DNA of 64,000 bases from contig JAEYXX010000170.1 in NCBI GenBank assembly GCA_023431055.1, positions 58,325 to 122,324 of the forward strand, read 5' to 3'. Source of the DNA: Pseudomonadota bacterium (GTDB lineage: Bacteria; Pseudomonadota; Gammaproteobacteria; Pseudomonadales; Pseudomonadaceae). Position numbers and translations under genes: made by a program. A model generated the notes under the pieces. That model did not search any database and was not told where the DNA came from. It saw only the letters and a program-made list of their open reading frames with translations. Positions 24,901 through 34,230 of this stretch are shown in pieces (the first letter of the stretch is position 1; each line of letters starts with the position of its first letter).

Positions 24901-25410
24901 TCAGCATTGCGGACGATCGCGGGTGTAACGCTCCGCCGGGTTCACGGCCGCACCAAGATCGCGCATGGCGCTGGCACCGATCAGCAGCGGGTAGCTGAAC
25001 GTGCTGCGGTCGGTCAGGTTGACCTCGATGGTGCGCTCCTCCTCGCCCAGGCAGATCGGCATCTCGATCACCGGGCGCTGCGAGTAGGCGACTTCCTTGA
25101 CCTCGGCGTCGCTCTCTTCGGTACGCTTCTTGATCTCGGCGATGCGTACCAGCGGGTGCTCATACACCTTGTCTTCAGCACCATCGACGGCCAGGCGGAA
25201 GCGCACCCAATCCTCACCATCGCGCTTGAAGGGTTCGATGTCCTTGGCCGATAGCGAGGCGGTCATCGCGCCGGTGTCCATCTTGGCCTTGAGAGTCTGG
25301 CCCAGAGCGGGGAGCTTGATCAGTTCGTAGCGGCCGTAAAGGTCCGGTTGTTCATCGGCCATGGTCGGCAGACTGATGGCGGCGGCCAGCAGGAGCAGAG
25401 CGTATTTCAA
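24901..25410 (-). CDS. Retropepsin-like periplasmic protein (ATP-dependent zinc protease family)
   Basis: The 169-residue protein starts with TTG at 25410 (GGACCT upstream) and has a signal peptide ending PTMA. The mature part opens with YGRYELIKLPALGQTLKAKMDTGAMTASL, where DTGA is the aspartyl active-site motif of the RimK-linked protease family (Pfam 'putative ATP-dependent zinc protease'), and later has IEVNLTDRSTFSYPLLIG. The database name is misleading: the motif is of the retropepsin type, and ATP or zinc dependence is unproven. Substrate unknown. Confidence 0.87.
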   Translation of the reverse strand: MKYALLLLAAAISLPTMADEQPDLYGRYELIKLPALGQTLKAKMDTGAMTASLSAKDIEPFKRDGEDWVRFRLAVDGAEDKVYEHPLVRIAEIKKRTEESDAEVKEVAYSQRPVIEMPICLGEEERTIEVNLTDRSTFSYPLLIGASAMRDLGAAVNPAERYTRDRPQC

Positions 25411-25497
25411 GGTTAGGTCCTCTCGTTTGCGGTGACCGAACCTACGACGGCCATGCGCCTGGCATGTTCCGCCAGAAGCGTTACAACGTGCTGCAAA

Positions 25498-26736
25498 CTA
25501 GCGGCCGCGCCCCTTCAGATCCACCCCACTCCACAGCTCGTCGAGCCGCTCGAAACCCCATTCCTCAGCCGATTCACGCCCGACGATGCGATCCTGGTCG
25601 GTGATCTTGCTCAGGTCGACGACGCTCTGCGGCAGCGGCAAACGCGACTTGGCCGAGAAGAACACCTTGACCCTGGGCGCCAGCAACGCCTTGGGATTCT
25701 GCTCCATGACCACCGCCAGGCGTCCACTTTGCAGACGCACCAGGGCGCCGACCGGATAGATGCCGACGGTCTTGACGAAGGCCTGGAACACCACTTCGTC
25801 GAAATGCCCCTTCCATTCGGCCATCTTGCGGATCGACTCGGCCGGGTCCCAGCCCTGCTTGTAGGGGCGATTGGAGGTGATCGCGTCGTACACGTCGCAG
25901 ACTGCGCCCATCTTTGCCAGCAGACTGATCTGCTCCCCTTGCAGATGATGCGGATAGCCGCTGCCGTCGACCTTCTCGTGGTGATGCAGGCACACGTCGA
26001 GAACCAGAGCGCTGACCTGCTTGCTGGCAATCAGGATATTGCCGCCAGCCTCCGGGTGCCGGCGCACCTTGGCGAACTCGTTGTCGGTGAGCTTGCCGGG
26101 CTTGTCCAGCAGCTCCTGCGGTACGGCCACCTTGCCGATATCGTGCAGCAAACCGGCCAGCCCGGCCTCGCGCACAGCGGCCTCGGGCAGACCGAGCTGG
26201 CGCGCCAGGGCGATCATCAAGGCGCAGACCGCCACCGAGTGCATATAGGTGTATTCGTTGCTGTGCTTGAGTCGCGCCAGGCTGATCAGCGCATTGGGGT
26301 GGCGCATCACCGACTCGGAAATTTCCTCGACCAGCGACTCGGCCTGCTCGAACTGCAGCGCCTGGCCCATGCGCGCATCGCTGAACATGTCCATCACCGC
26401 CTGCTTGGAGCGCGCGCAGAGCTTCACCGCATTCTCCAGCTCTTGCTCCATCGACAGTGCCTTGACCTTGGGCGGCTCGATGGCCGCCAACAGGCGGGCC
26501 TCGGCCTCGCATTGGACCTCGGCCTCGGTAGCGGCATGGACACCAGCGGCGACATCGGTGCCCTTGCTGACATCGATCCACAGCTCGCTGATCGCACTAT
26601 CGCGAATACGAGCGAGATCTTTTTCGGAGTTGAGAAGAAATTTGGACTTCCAGAAGGGATGATCCATCCAGGAGCCGCAGAATTCCTGAATGAACATTCC
26701 GACGCGTAGATCAGCGACGGCGATCCGTTTGAGCAT
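25498..26736 (-). CDS. HD-GYP cyclic-di-GMP phosphodiesterase with DUF3391
   Basis: The 412-residue protein starts at MLKRIAVADLRVGMFIQEF, the DUF3391 domain, and continues with an HD-GYP domain: LLHDIGK holds the metal-binding HD pair, HHEKVDGSGYP contains the GYP signature, and VCDVYDAITSNRPYK is the conserved helix. All catalytic residues look intact, so it should degrade cyclic di-GMP. The start at 26736 is chosen because DUF3391 begins there; an in-frame extension of 51 codons has no similarity. Confidence 0.93.
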   Translation of the reverse strand: MLKRIAVADLRVGMFIQEFCGSWMDHPFWKSKFLLNSEKDLARIRDSAISELWIDVSKGTDVAAGVHAATEAEVQCEAEARLLAAIEPPKVKALSMEQELENAVKLCARSKQAVMDMFSDARMGQALQFEQAESLVEEISESVMRHPNALISLARLKHSNEYTYMHSVAVCALMIALARQLGLPEAAVREAGLAGLLHDIGKVAVPQELLDKPGKLTDNEFAKVRRHPEAGGNILIASKQVSALVLDVCLHHHEKVDGSGYPHHLQGEQISLLAKMGAVCDVYDAITSNRPYKQGWDPAESIRKMAEWKGHFDEVVFQAFVKTVGIYPVGALVRLQSGRLAVVMEQNPKALLAPRVKVFFSAKSRLPLPQSVVDLSKITDQDRIVGRESAEEWGFERLDELWSGVDLKGRGR

Positions 26737-26898
26737 GGTGCGTACCGGCAGGTTGAAGCGCCTTCCGTGGGCAGGATGTCCCGTGGTGACGATCATTGGC
26801 TTATAGACACTGATCTGGCAATAGGCCGGTGGGTGGAGCTTTGAGCAAATTGTTGCGCTTGCATAAGATGTCCGCTCACCGCCCGCCATGGAGTCGAC

Positions 26899-27789
26899 AT
26901 GCGCCCTCTGCTGACCGGCCTAGCCAACATCGTTTTACTGCTCGCCAATACCCTGCTGCTGATCGGTCCGCTGCTGCTGATCGCCCTGGCCAAGTTCGTG
27001 CTGCCGGGGCAGGCCGCGCGCGATGCCTGCTCGCGCGGCGTGATGTGGGTGGCGGAATTCTGGGCGGAGAACTGCAAGCGCATCTTCGCCCTGCTGACGC
27101 CGACGCGCTGGGATATCCGCGGCAATGCCGAGCTGCGCAGAGACCGTTCCTATCTGGTGATCAGCAATCACCAGTCCTGGGTCGACATTCCTGCCCTGGT
27201 GCAGGCGTTCAACCGCAAGACGCCCTACTTCAAGTTCTTCCTCAAGCAGCAACTGATCTGGGTGCCCTTTCTTGGCCTGGCCTTCTGGGCGCTCGACTAC
27301 CCCTTCATGAAGCGCTATTCCAAGGCCTTTCTGCAGAAAAATCCGCACATGAAAGGCAAGGACCTGGAGATCACCAGGGCGGCCTGCGAGAAGTTCAAGC
27401 GCCTGCCGGTGACCGTGGTCAACTACCTGGAAGGCACCCGTTTCACCCCGGCCAAGCAGGCGCAGCAGCAGTCACCTTACCGCTACCTGCTTAAGCCCAA
27501 GGCCGGTGGCGTAGCATTCGTGCTTGCTGCGCTGGGCGAACAGATCGACGCCCTGCTGGATGTGACACTGGTATATCCCGGCGAGCAGGTGCCGGGCTTT
27601 TGGGCATTGCTCAGCGGCCAGGTGCCGAAGGTGATCATGGATATCCAGACCCTCGAACTGGATCCGGCGCTGTATCAGGGCGATTACGAGAACGACCCGG
27701 CATTTCGCCTGCAGGTGCAGGACTGGGTTTCGGATCTGTGGCAGGCCAAGGACAAGCGCATCGAACAGCTGCGCAGTGAGGCCGGCTGA
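26899..27789 (+). CDS. 1-acyl-glycerol-phosphate acyltransferase family protein (YihG-like)
   Basis: The 296-residue protein has an N-terminal membrane helix (residues 6-28) and the PlsC-type acyltransferase motifs: NHQSWVD (His-X4-Asp catalytic pair), a GKDLEITRAACEKF helix, and EGTRF. The form of motif I and the length match the YihG branch of inner-membrane lysophosphatidate acyltransferases. It is divergent from the HD-GYP gene across 162 bp, and GGAG precedes ATG 26899. Confidence 0.92.
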   Translation: MRPLLTGLANIVLLLANTLLLIGPLLLIALAKFVLPGQAARDACSRGVMWVAEFWAENCKRIFALLTPTRWDIRGNAELRRDRSYLVISNHQSWVDIPALVQAFNRKTPYFKFFLKQQLIWVPFLGLAFWALDYPFMKRYSKAFLQKNPHMKGKDLEITRAACEKFKRLPVTVVNYLEGTRFTPAKQAQQQSPYRYLLKPKAGGVAFVLAALGEQIDALLDVTLVYPGEQVPGFWALLSGQVPKVIMDIQTLELDPALYQGDYENDPAFRLQVQDWVSDLWQAKDKRIEQLRSEAG

Positions 27790-27800
27790 CGCCGGGGCGG

Positions 27801-27824
27801 AAAAAAGGGAGCCAGAAGGCTCCC
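27801..27824 (-). terminator. Rho-independent terminator, distal, for fdhA
   Basis: On the minus strand GGGAGCC-TTCT-GGCTCCC is followed by TTTTTT. It serves transcripts coming from fdhA. Confidence 0.8.
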
Positions 27825-27883
27825 GAAGAAGAAGGCGCGGACCAATGCGCCTGGCCGTAAACCAATCTGGGGTGCGCCGTGCG

Positions 27884-27894
27884 CCCCCCCCCCC
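27884..27894. repeat. Run of 11 C residues
   Basis: A homopolymer C-tract lies between two hairpins in the gap after fdhA. Such tracts are prone to slippage and to base-call error. No gene crosses it. Confidence 0.8.
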
Positions 27895-27906
27895 AACGAA
27901 AACGGT

Positions 27907-27933
27907 CGTGGCCCGCGATACAGCCGGGCCACG
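27907..27933 (-). terminator. Hairpin directly after fdhA
   Basis: CGTGGCCCG and CGGGCCACG form a perfect 9-bp stem around 9 bases. On the minus strand ACCGTTTTCG follows, so it is a weaker first terminator before that at 27801-27824. Confidence 0.6.
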
Positions 27934-27942
27934 GGGTCGGCA

Positions 27943-29142
27943 TCAAGCCGCGCTGAACATCTTGTGCGGGTCGATGACGAATTTCTTCGGCACGCCTGCG
28001 TCGAACTCACCGTAACCGCGCGGCGCGTCGTCCAGGCTGATCACCTGCACACCGACGATCTCGGCAATGTTGAGGCGATCCCACATGATGGCCTGCATCA
28101 GCGCACGGTTGTACTTCATCACCGGGGTCTGGCCGGTATGGAAGCTGTGCGACTTGGCCCAGCCGAGACCGAAGCGAATGCTCAGGCTGCCGATCTTGGC
28201 GGCGGCATCCACCGCACCCGGGTCTTCGGTAACGTACAGGCCGGGGATACCGATCTTGCCGGCGACGCGGGTGACCTGCATCAGCGAGTTGAGCACGGTG
28301 GCCGGAGCCTCGTGCTTGGCGCCTTCGTGGCCATGACCACGGGCCTCGAAGCCCACGCAGTCGATGGCGCAGTCAACTTCCGGCTCACCCAGCAGCGCGG
28401 CGATCTGCTCATGCAGCGGCGTGTCCAGCGACAGGTCGGCGATCTCGAAGCCCTGCGCCTTGGCGTGCGCCAGACGAGCCGGGTTGAGGTCACCGACGAT
28501 GACCACGGCAGCGCCGAGCAGACGGGCCGAGGCAGCAGCGGCCAGACCGACCGGACCGGCGCCGGCGACGTAGACGGTGGAGCCCGGGCCGACGCCAGCG
28601 GTAACGGCGCCGTGGTAGCCGGTGGGCAGAATGTCGGACAGGCAGGTCAGGTCACGGATCTTCTCCATGGCCTTGTCGCGATCCGGCAGTTTGAGCAGGT
28701 TGAAGTCGGCGTAGGGCACCAGCACGTATTCGGCCTGGCCACCGGTCCAGTCGCCCATGTCGACGTAGCCGTAGGCGCCGCCGGCACGCGCCGGGTTGAC
28801 GGTCAGGCACACGCCGGTGTGCTGTTCCTTGCAGGAACGGCAGCGACCGCAAGCGACGTTGAAGGGAACGGAAACCAGGTCACCGATCTGCAGATGTTCG
28901 ACGTCGCGGCCCTTCTCGATCACCTCGCCGGTGATCTCGTGGCCCAGCACCAGGCCGACCTGCGCAGTGGTACGGCCGCGCACCATATGCTGGTCGGAGC
29001 CGCAGATATTGGTGGAAACGACTTTCAGGATGACCCCGTGCTCGATCTTCTTGCCGCGCGGGTCCTGCATTTTCGGGTAGTCGATCTTCTGTACTTCGAC
29101 CTTGCCCGTACCGAGATAAACCACACCACGATTACCAGACAT
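27943..29142 (-). CDS. fdhA: Glutathione-independent formaldehyde dehydrogenase
   Basis: The 399-residue zinc alcohol dehydrogenase relative has the catalytic-zinc region TNICGSDQHMVRGRT, GHEITGEV with the second His, the structural zinc loop CGRCRSCKEQHTGVC, and the NAD fold GAGPVGLAAAASARLLGAAVVIVGD. It closely resembles the P. putida enzyme, which oxidises free formaldehyde to formate while NAD stays tightly bound. It ends the glyA-sox-purU-fdhA cluster; formaldehyde is released by sarcosine oxidation, so the role fits. AAGGAG precedes the start. Confidence 0.96.
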   Translation of the reverse strand: MSGNRGVVYLGTGKVEVQKIDYPKMQDPRGKKIEHGVILKVVSTNICGSDQHMVRGRTTAQVGLVLGHEITGEVIEKGRDVEHLQIGDLVSVPFNVACGRCRSCKEQHTGVCLTVNPARAGGAYGYVDMGDWTGGQAEYVLVPYADFNLLKLPDRDKAMEKIRDLTCLSDILPTGYHGAVTAGVGPGSTVYVAGAGPVGLAAAASARLLGAAVVIVGDLNPARLAHAKAQGFEIADLSLDTPLHEQIAALLGEPEVDCAIDCVGFEARGHGHEGAKHEAPATVLNSLMQVTRVAGKIGIPGLYVTEDPGAVDAAAKIGSLSIRFGLGWAKSHSFHTGQTPVMKYNRALMQAIMWDRLNIAEIVGVQVISLDDAPRGYGEFDAGVPKKFVIDPHKMFSAA

Positions 29143-29262
29143 GCGTAACTCTCCTTTCTTGTTGTGGACACAAGACGCGACCGACTAGCCGCGCGGCCTT
29201 GCACTGGAGCTTGTTGCGTCTGTTGCCGGAAACCGCCGGTAAAGCCTGGCAGGGCGGGTTCC

Positions 29263-29478
29263 GTAGGGAGGGCAGAGCAGCGATCCGCTTTGACCCACCA
29301 ATAATGTTCTTCATTGCGACTGGTGGGCTAAAGCCCACCCTACAAATGGCACCGTTACCGTAGGGTGGGCTTTAGCCCACCAAATAGCGTTTTCCGTTGC
29401 GACTCCTTCTGTAGGGTGGGCCGGGCGGCGTTCCGCTTCGGCCCACCGCAAAGACCTGTGGGCTGAAGCCCACCCTAC
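29263..29478. repeat. Cluster of five REP-like GTAGGGTGGGC/GCCCACC units
   Basis: The 351-bp gap between fdhA and purU holds no gene. It carries units at 29263-29299 (degenerate), 29322-29343, 29360-29381, 29411-29447 and 29458-29478. Each is a palindrome of GTAGGGTGGGC with GCCCACC, and they alternate in orientation as in BIME arrays. The first and fourth share a longer variant with a ...CCGCTT... centre. Confidence 0.85.
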
Positions 29479-29493
29479 GCGGCTGCGATTGCC

Positions 29494-30357
29494 TCAGGCG
29501 TTGAGCACCACCGTGCGGTTGGCGTTGAGGAATACGCGACGCTCGATGTGATAACCGACGGCGCGGGCCAGGGTCAGGCATTCGATGTCGCGGCCCTTGG
29601 CGATCAGGTCTTCGGGGTAGTGGGCGTGATCCACCGCCTCAACGCCCTGGGCGATGATCGGCCCCTCGTCGAGGTCGTTGTTGATGTAGTGCGCCGTAGC
29701 GCCAACCAGCTTGACGCCCTTCTGGTAGGCCTGGTGATAGGGCTTGGCGCCCTTGAAACCGGGCAGCAGCGAGTGGTGGATATTGATCGCCCAACCATCC
29801 AACTTGCGGCACAGCTCGGGCGACAGCACCTGCATGTAGCGGGCGAGCACCACCAATTCGGCGCCGGTGTCCTCGATCACCTGCAGCACCTTGCGCTCCT
29901 GCGCCGGCTTGTCGACCGGGTCGAGCGGGAAATGGTGATAGGGAATGCCATGCCAGTCAGCGAGTGGTTTGAGGTCCGGGTGGTTGGACACCACCGCCAC
30001 TACGTCCATGGCCAGTTGGCCGATGCGCTGGCGATAGAGCAAGTCATGCAGGCAGTGGTCGGCCTTGGACACCATCAGCACCACCTTGGCGCGGTAGCCC
30101 GGCGGGGTCAGCTCGACCTGCATGTCGAAGGGTGCCAGGCGCTCGGCCACGCCAGCGCGGAAGACGGCCTCGTCGAAGTCCTGCGGCTGGCGGAACTCGA
30201 CGCGGATGAAGAAGCGCGAGGACAGCCGGTCATCGAAGCTGTGGTGCTCGGTGACGTAGCAGCGCTGCTCGAAGAGAAAGCGCGTGACCGCATCCACGGT
30301 GCCGAGCACGCTCGGGCAGTGGGCGGTAAGAATCCAGGTGTCGGGGGTGCGGCTCAT
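29494..30357 (-). CDS. purU: Formyltetrahydrofolate deformylase
   Basis: The 287-residue protein starts at MSRTPDTWILTAHCPS. It has an N-terminal ACT domain (residues 8-85) and a formyltransferase-fold C-terminus with AINIHHSLLPGFKGAKPYHQAYQ, containing the catalytic Asn/His region, and DEGPIIAQ with the Asp. PurU releases formate from 10-formyl-THF and so recycles THF loaded by demethylation of sarcosine. It lies between soxG and fdhA on the same strand. Confidence 0.95.
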   Translation of the reverse strand: MSRTPDTWILTAHCPSVLGTVDAVTRFLFEQRCYVTEHHSFDDRLSSRFFIRVEFRQPQDFDEAVFRAGVAERLAPFDMQVELTPPGYRAKVVLMVSKADHCLHDLLYRQRIGQLAMDVVAVVSNHPDLKPLADWHGIPYHHFPLDPVDKPAQERKVLQVIEDTGAELVVLARYMQVLSPELCRKLDGWAINIHHSLLPGFKGAKPYHQAYQKGVKLVGATAHYINNDLDEGPIIAQGVEAVDHAHYPEDLIAKGRDIECLTLARAVGYHIERRVFLNANRTVVLNA

Positions 30358-30389
30358 AACAAACTCCAGAACAAACTCCGCTGCTTTGC

Positions 30390-30575
30390 CCCCCTCTCCC
30401 ATTTATGGGAGAGGGGCCGGGGGAGAGGGCCGCCAGTACAACGCGATCCGCCCTTCCCCTCTCCCCAGGCGCAGGGTGGATGACGCTTCGCCTACGCGGC
30501 CCACCCCATCCACCTTTGCCGCATCACGGTGGACGAAAACAGCGTCGTCCACCCTACATTCTCCCCAGAGGGAGC
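30390..30575. repeat. REP-like mosaic between soxG and purU
   Basis: A CCCCTCTCCC...GGGAGAGGGG palindrome at 30391-30416 is followed by further CTCTCCC and GGGTGGA/TCCACCCT elements up to about 30570. The region separates two genes of the same operon. Confidence 0.7.
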
Positions 30576-30584
30576 CGTTCGCTA

Positions 30585-31214
30585 TCAGGCCTCGACCGCC
30601 AACCCGTACTCGGCGCTGGCGTCCTGCAGCCACAGCCAGAAGTAGTCGGAGAAGCTGCGACGAATCAGCAGTTCCCAGGTGTCCTCGCCCGTATGGCGAA
30701 TCACCAGCTGGGATTTGGCGAACACCGTGCCGACCGCCTTGCCCACCGGGAAGTTGCTCGGATGCACGTCGTAGCTGCTGGACTTCATCAGCAGTTCGCG
30801 CACCTTGGGGCCGCGCAGTTCGAGCAGGGTCTGCCCACCGCTGACGTTGACCACCGAAATGTGCTGACCATCCAGGGCCTCGCGCAGCTTGCGCTCGACC
30901 TCGAACTCGGTACCGCCAGGCACGATCAGCAGCCACTCGTCCGGGCCCAGCCACTGCAGCGAGGTGTCGCCGTTGGCCACCAGGGTGAGCGCCACTGGCA
31001 GCTCGAGCCCCAGGGCCTTGTGCACGCCGCCGGCGAAGTTGGCATCGTCGGCGTCGCCACGCAGGACCAGATGGCCCAGCAGCTTCTTCTCGCGCAGGGT
31101 CACTCCGGCGCCCTTGCGGCCCTTGCCGGCCAGCTCGTGCAGGCCGGCGTGGTGCAGCGGCGATTGCCCGGCGACGTCGTCGGGGCGTTGCTTGTAGACA
31201 TTGACGTTAGACAT
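30585..31214 (-). CDS. soxG: Sarcosine oxidase gamma subunit
   Basis: The 209-residue protein starts at MSNVNVYKQRPDD, and its ATG lies inside the end of soxA (8-bp overlap). It shows the features of SoxG: SPLHHAGLHELAGKGRKGAGVTLREKKLLGHLVLRG, WLGPDEWLLIVPGG and VVNVSGGQTLLELRGP. It is the smallest folate-binding-fold subunit of the heterotetrameric enzyme that converts sarcosine to glycine. Confidence 0.95.
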   Translation of the reverse strand: MSNVNVYKQRPDDVAGQSPLHHAGLHELAGKGRKGAGVTLREKKLLGHLVLRGDADDANFAGGVHKALGLELPVALTLVANGDTSLQWLGPDEWLLIVPGGTEFEVERKLREALDGQHISVVNVSGGQTLLELRGPKVRELLMKSSSYDVHPSNFPVGKAVGTVFAKSQLVIRHTGEDTWELLIRRSFSDYFWLWLQDASAEYGLAVEA

Positions 31215-34200
31215 TCTGGCGGTCCCCTTTCGGGTCATAGAACACGGGGCTGACGATTTCGGCTTCGATCACGCTGCCATCGGCCAGCGGCGCGAACACG
31301 CGCTCGCCGATGCGCGACAGGCCACCCCTGACCAGGGCCATGGCGAAGCTGTAACCCATGGCCGCGCTCATGTAGCTGGAGGTGACGTGACCGACCATGG
31401 TCATCGGAATCGGCTGCTTGGGATCGAACACCAGCTGCGCGCCTTCCGGCAGGACCTTATTCGGGTCCAGCGGCTTGAGGCCGATCAGCTGCTTGCGGTT
31501 TTCCTTCAGGCAGTCCTCGCGGTTCATGCCGCGCCAGCCGATCCAGGAGAACGGCTTGGTACGACCGACGCACCAGCCCATGCCCAGATCGTCCGGGGTG
31601 ACCGAACCGTCGGTGTCCTGGCCGACGATGATGAAACCCTTCTCGGCGCGCAGCACGTGCATGGTCTCGGTGCCGTAGGGGGTCAGGCCGTATTTCTTGC
31701 CTGCCTCGATGAGCTGCTCCCACACGCCCAGGGCGTAGTCGGCCTGCACGTTGACTTCGTAGGAGAGCTCACCGGTGAAGGAGATGCGGAACACGCGGGC
31801 CGGCACGCCACCGACCTTGCCTTCCTTCCAGCTCATGAAGGGGAAGGCGTCCTTGTCCAGGTCGATGTCGGTGACCTTGGCTAGCAGCTTGCGGCTGTTG
31901 GGGCCGGACAGGGTCATGGTCGCCCAGTGGTCGGTGACCGAAGTGAAATACACCTTCAGCTCCGGCCATTCGGTCTGGTGGTAGATCTCCAGCCACTCCA
32001 TCACGCGGGCAGCGCCGCCAGTGGTGGTGGTCATGACGAAATGGTTGTCGGCCAGACAGGCGGTGACGCCGTCGTCGAAGACCATGCCGTCTTCCTTGCA
32101 CATCAGGCCGTAGCGCGCCTTGCCCACGTCCAGCTTGGTCCAGGCGTTGGTGTAAACGCGATTGAGGAACTCGCGCGCATCCGGGCCCTGGATGTCGATC
32201 TTGCCCAGGGTCGAGGCATCGAGAATACCCACGCTGTTGCGCACAGCCAGGCACTCACGGGCCACAGCGGCATGCAGGTCCTCGCCATTTTTCGGGAAGT
32301 ACCAGGGGCGCTTCCACTGGCCGACGTCCTCGAACTCGGCGCCGTTCTTCACGTGCCAGGCCTGCATCGCGGTGTAGCGCTTGGCATCGAACAGCTCGCC
32401 ACAGTGGCGACCGGCTACGGCGCCGAAGGTCACCGGCGTGTAGTTTGGACGGAACATGGTGGTACCCATCTGCACGATGCTGATGCCCATCGAGCGCGCG
32501 GCGATGGCCAGGCCGTTGATATTGCCCAGCTTGCCCTGGTCGGTACCGAAGCCCAGTGCGGTGTAGCGCTTGACGTGCTCGACCGACTCGAAGCCTTCAC
32601 GCGTTGCCAGCTCGATACCGGCCGCGGTGACGTCGTTCTGCAGGTCGACGAACTGCTTCGGCGCACGCGATGTGCCCTTGTCGTGCGGCACCTGGAACAG
32701 CGCCAGCATCGGCTCCTCGTGCAACGTCTCGGCCTGCGGCAGGCTGCCGCTGACGGTCTTGTAGCCGGCTTCGGCTGCCGCCTTGGCGCCGGCCTCGAAG
32801 CCATTGGCGAGCACGTCGCCGAGGGCGAACACACCGTTCACCGCGCCGGCATCGATGCGCTGCTGGATGCCGTTGCCCGGGCCCGGCACGAAACCGAGGA
32901 TGTCCTCACGCCACTCCGGGCGACCGCCCAGGTGCGACGCCAGGTGCACCACCGGGCTGTAGCCGCCGGAGCTGACGATCAGGTCGCAGTCGAGCACTTC
33001 GCCAGGGCTGGTGACCTTGTGTGCCTTGGCATCGATGGCGCAGATACGCGCACCGGTCACGCGCTTGCTGCCACGTGCCTCGACCACTGCGCTGCCGGTG
33101 AGGATGCGCACGCCACGCGCACGCGCTTCCTCGACCCAGCTGCCACGCGGGTTGCTGCGCGCATCGGCCACCGCCACCACCTTGCGCCCGGCATCGAGCC
33201 AGTCGAGCACCACGCGGTAGGCGTAATCATTGTTGGTCGACAACACCAGTTCCTGCCCTGGCGCCACACCATAGCGACGCACATAGGTCGATACGGCGCC
33301 AGCCAGCATGTTGCCGGGCACGTCGTTGTTGGCGTACACCAGCGGCCGCTCGTGGGCGCCACTGGCCAGCACCACGCGCTTGGCACGCACGCGGTGCATG
33401 CGCTGACGGGCCTGGCCCATCGGCGCGGTTTCACCGAGGTGATCAGTCAGGCGCTGATGGATGGTGAGGAAGTTGTGGTCGTGGTAACCGTTGACCGTGG
33501 CGCGCGGCAGCAGGGTCACTTCCGGCAGGCTCTGTAATTCGGCTACGGCTTGCGCGACCCAATCGGCGGCAGGCTTGCCGTCGAGGGTTTCGCGGGTATC
33601 GAGCAGGCTGCCGCCGAACTCTTCCTGTTCATCGGCGAGGATCACCCGCGCGCCGCTACGGCCAGCCGCCAGCGCGGCGGCGAGACCGGCAGAGCCGGCG
33701 CCGACGATCAGCACGTCGCAGTGCTGGTTGAGCTGGTCATAGATGTCCGGGTCGACCTCGGTGGGCGAACGGCCCAGGCCTGCGGCCTTGCGGATGTACT
33801 TCTCGTAGGTCATCCACAAGTTCTGCGGATACATGAAGGTCTTGTAATAGAAACCGGGCGGCATCATGCCGCCGCCGACCTTGCCGAGAATGCCCATCAG
33901 GTCGGTGTTGACGCTCGGCCAGCCGTTGGTGCTGTTGGCCACCAGACCGCTGTACAGCGCCTGCTGGGTGGCGCGCACGTTGGGGATCTGCGCCGCCTCG
34001 GTGGAGCCGATCTGCAGCACGGCATTGGGCTCTTCCGCGCCCGCAGCGACGATGCCGCGTGGGCGCGAGTACTTGAAGCTGCGACCGACGATGTCGACGC
34101 CATTGGCCAGCAGCGCGGCGGCCAGGCTGTCGCCGGCGAAGCCCTGATAGGTCTGGCCGTTGAAGGTGAAACTCAGCGGCTGGCTACGGTCGATGCGACC

Positions 34201-34230
34201 GCCCTTGGCAAGACGATTGACCTGACTCAT
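31207..34230 (-). CDS. soxA: Sarcosine oxidase alpha subunit
   Basis: The 1007-residue protein has a ferredoxin-like N-terminus (FTFNGQTYQGFAGDSLAAALLANG), an FAD/NAD Rossmann fold (DVLIVGAGSAGLAAALAAGRSGARV), a second dinucleotide region, and a C-terminal aminomethyltransferase-type THF-binding domain (GTETMHVLRAEKGFIIVGQDTDG... PDDLGMGW). ATG 34230 overlaps the soxD stop (ATGA); upstream codons in the same frame belong to soxD in another frame. It oxidises sarcosine and passes the methyl unit to THF. Confidence 0.97.
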   Translation of the reverse strand: MSQVNRLAKGGRIDRSQPLSFTFNGQTYQGFAGDSLAAALLANGVDIVGRSFKYSRPRGIVAAGAEEPNAVLQIGSTEAAQIPNVRATQQALYSGLVANSTNGWPSVNTDLMGILGKVGGGMMPPGFYYKTFMYPQNLWMTYEKYIRKAAGLGRSPTEVDPDIYDQLNQHCDVLIVGAGSAGLAAALAAGRSGARVILADEQEEFGGSLLDTRETLDGKPAADWVAQAVAELQSLPEVTLLPRATVNGYHDHNFLTIHQRLTDHLGETAPMGQARQRMHRVRAKRVVLASGAHERPLVYANNDVPGNMLAGAVSTYVRRYGVAPGQELVLSTNNDYAYRVVLDWLDAGRKVVAVADARSNPRGSWVEEARARGVRILTGSAVVEARGSKRVTGARICAIDAKAHKVTSPGEVLDCDLIVSSGGYSPVVHLASHLGGRPEWREDILGFVPGPGNGIQQRIDAGAVNGVFALGDVLANGFEAGAKAAAEAGYKTVSGSLPQAETLHEEPMLALFQVPHDKGTSRAPKQFVDLQNDVTAAGIELATREGFESVEHVKRYTALGFGTDQGKLGNINGLAIAARSMGISIVQMGTTMFRPNYTPVTFGAVAGRHCGELFDAKRYTAMQAWHVKNGAEFEDVGQWKRPWYFPKNGEDLHAAVARECLAVRNSVGILDASTLGKIDIQGPDAREFLNRVYTNAWTKLDVGKARYGLMCKEDGMVFDDGVTACLADNHFVMTTTTGGAARVMEWLEIYHQTEWPELKVYFTSVTDHWATMTLSGPNSRKLLAKVTDIDLDKDAFPFMSWKEGKVGGVPARVFRISFTGELSYEVNVQADYALGVWEQLIEAGKKYGLTPYGTETMHVLRAEKGFIIVGQDTDGSVTPDDLGMGWCVGRTKPFSWIGWRGMNREDCLKENRKQLIGLKPLDPNKVLPEGAQLVFDPKQPIPMTMVGHVTSSYMSAAMGYSFAMALVRGGLSRIGERVFAPLADGSVIEAEIVSPVFYDPKGDRQNV

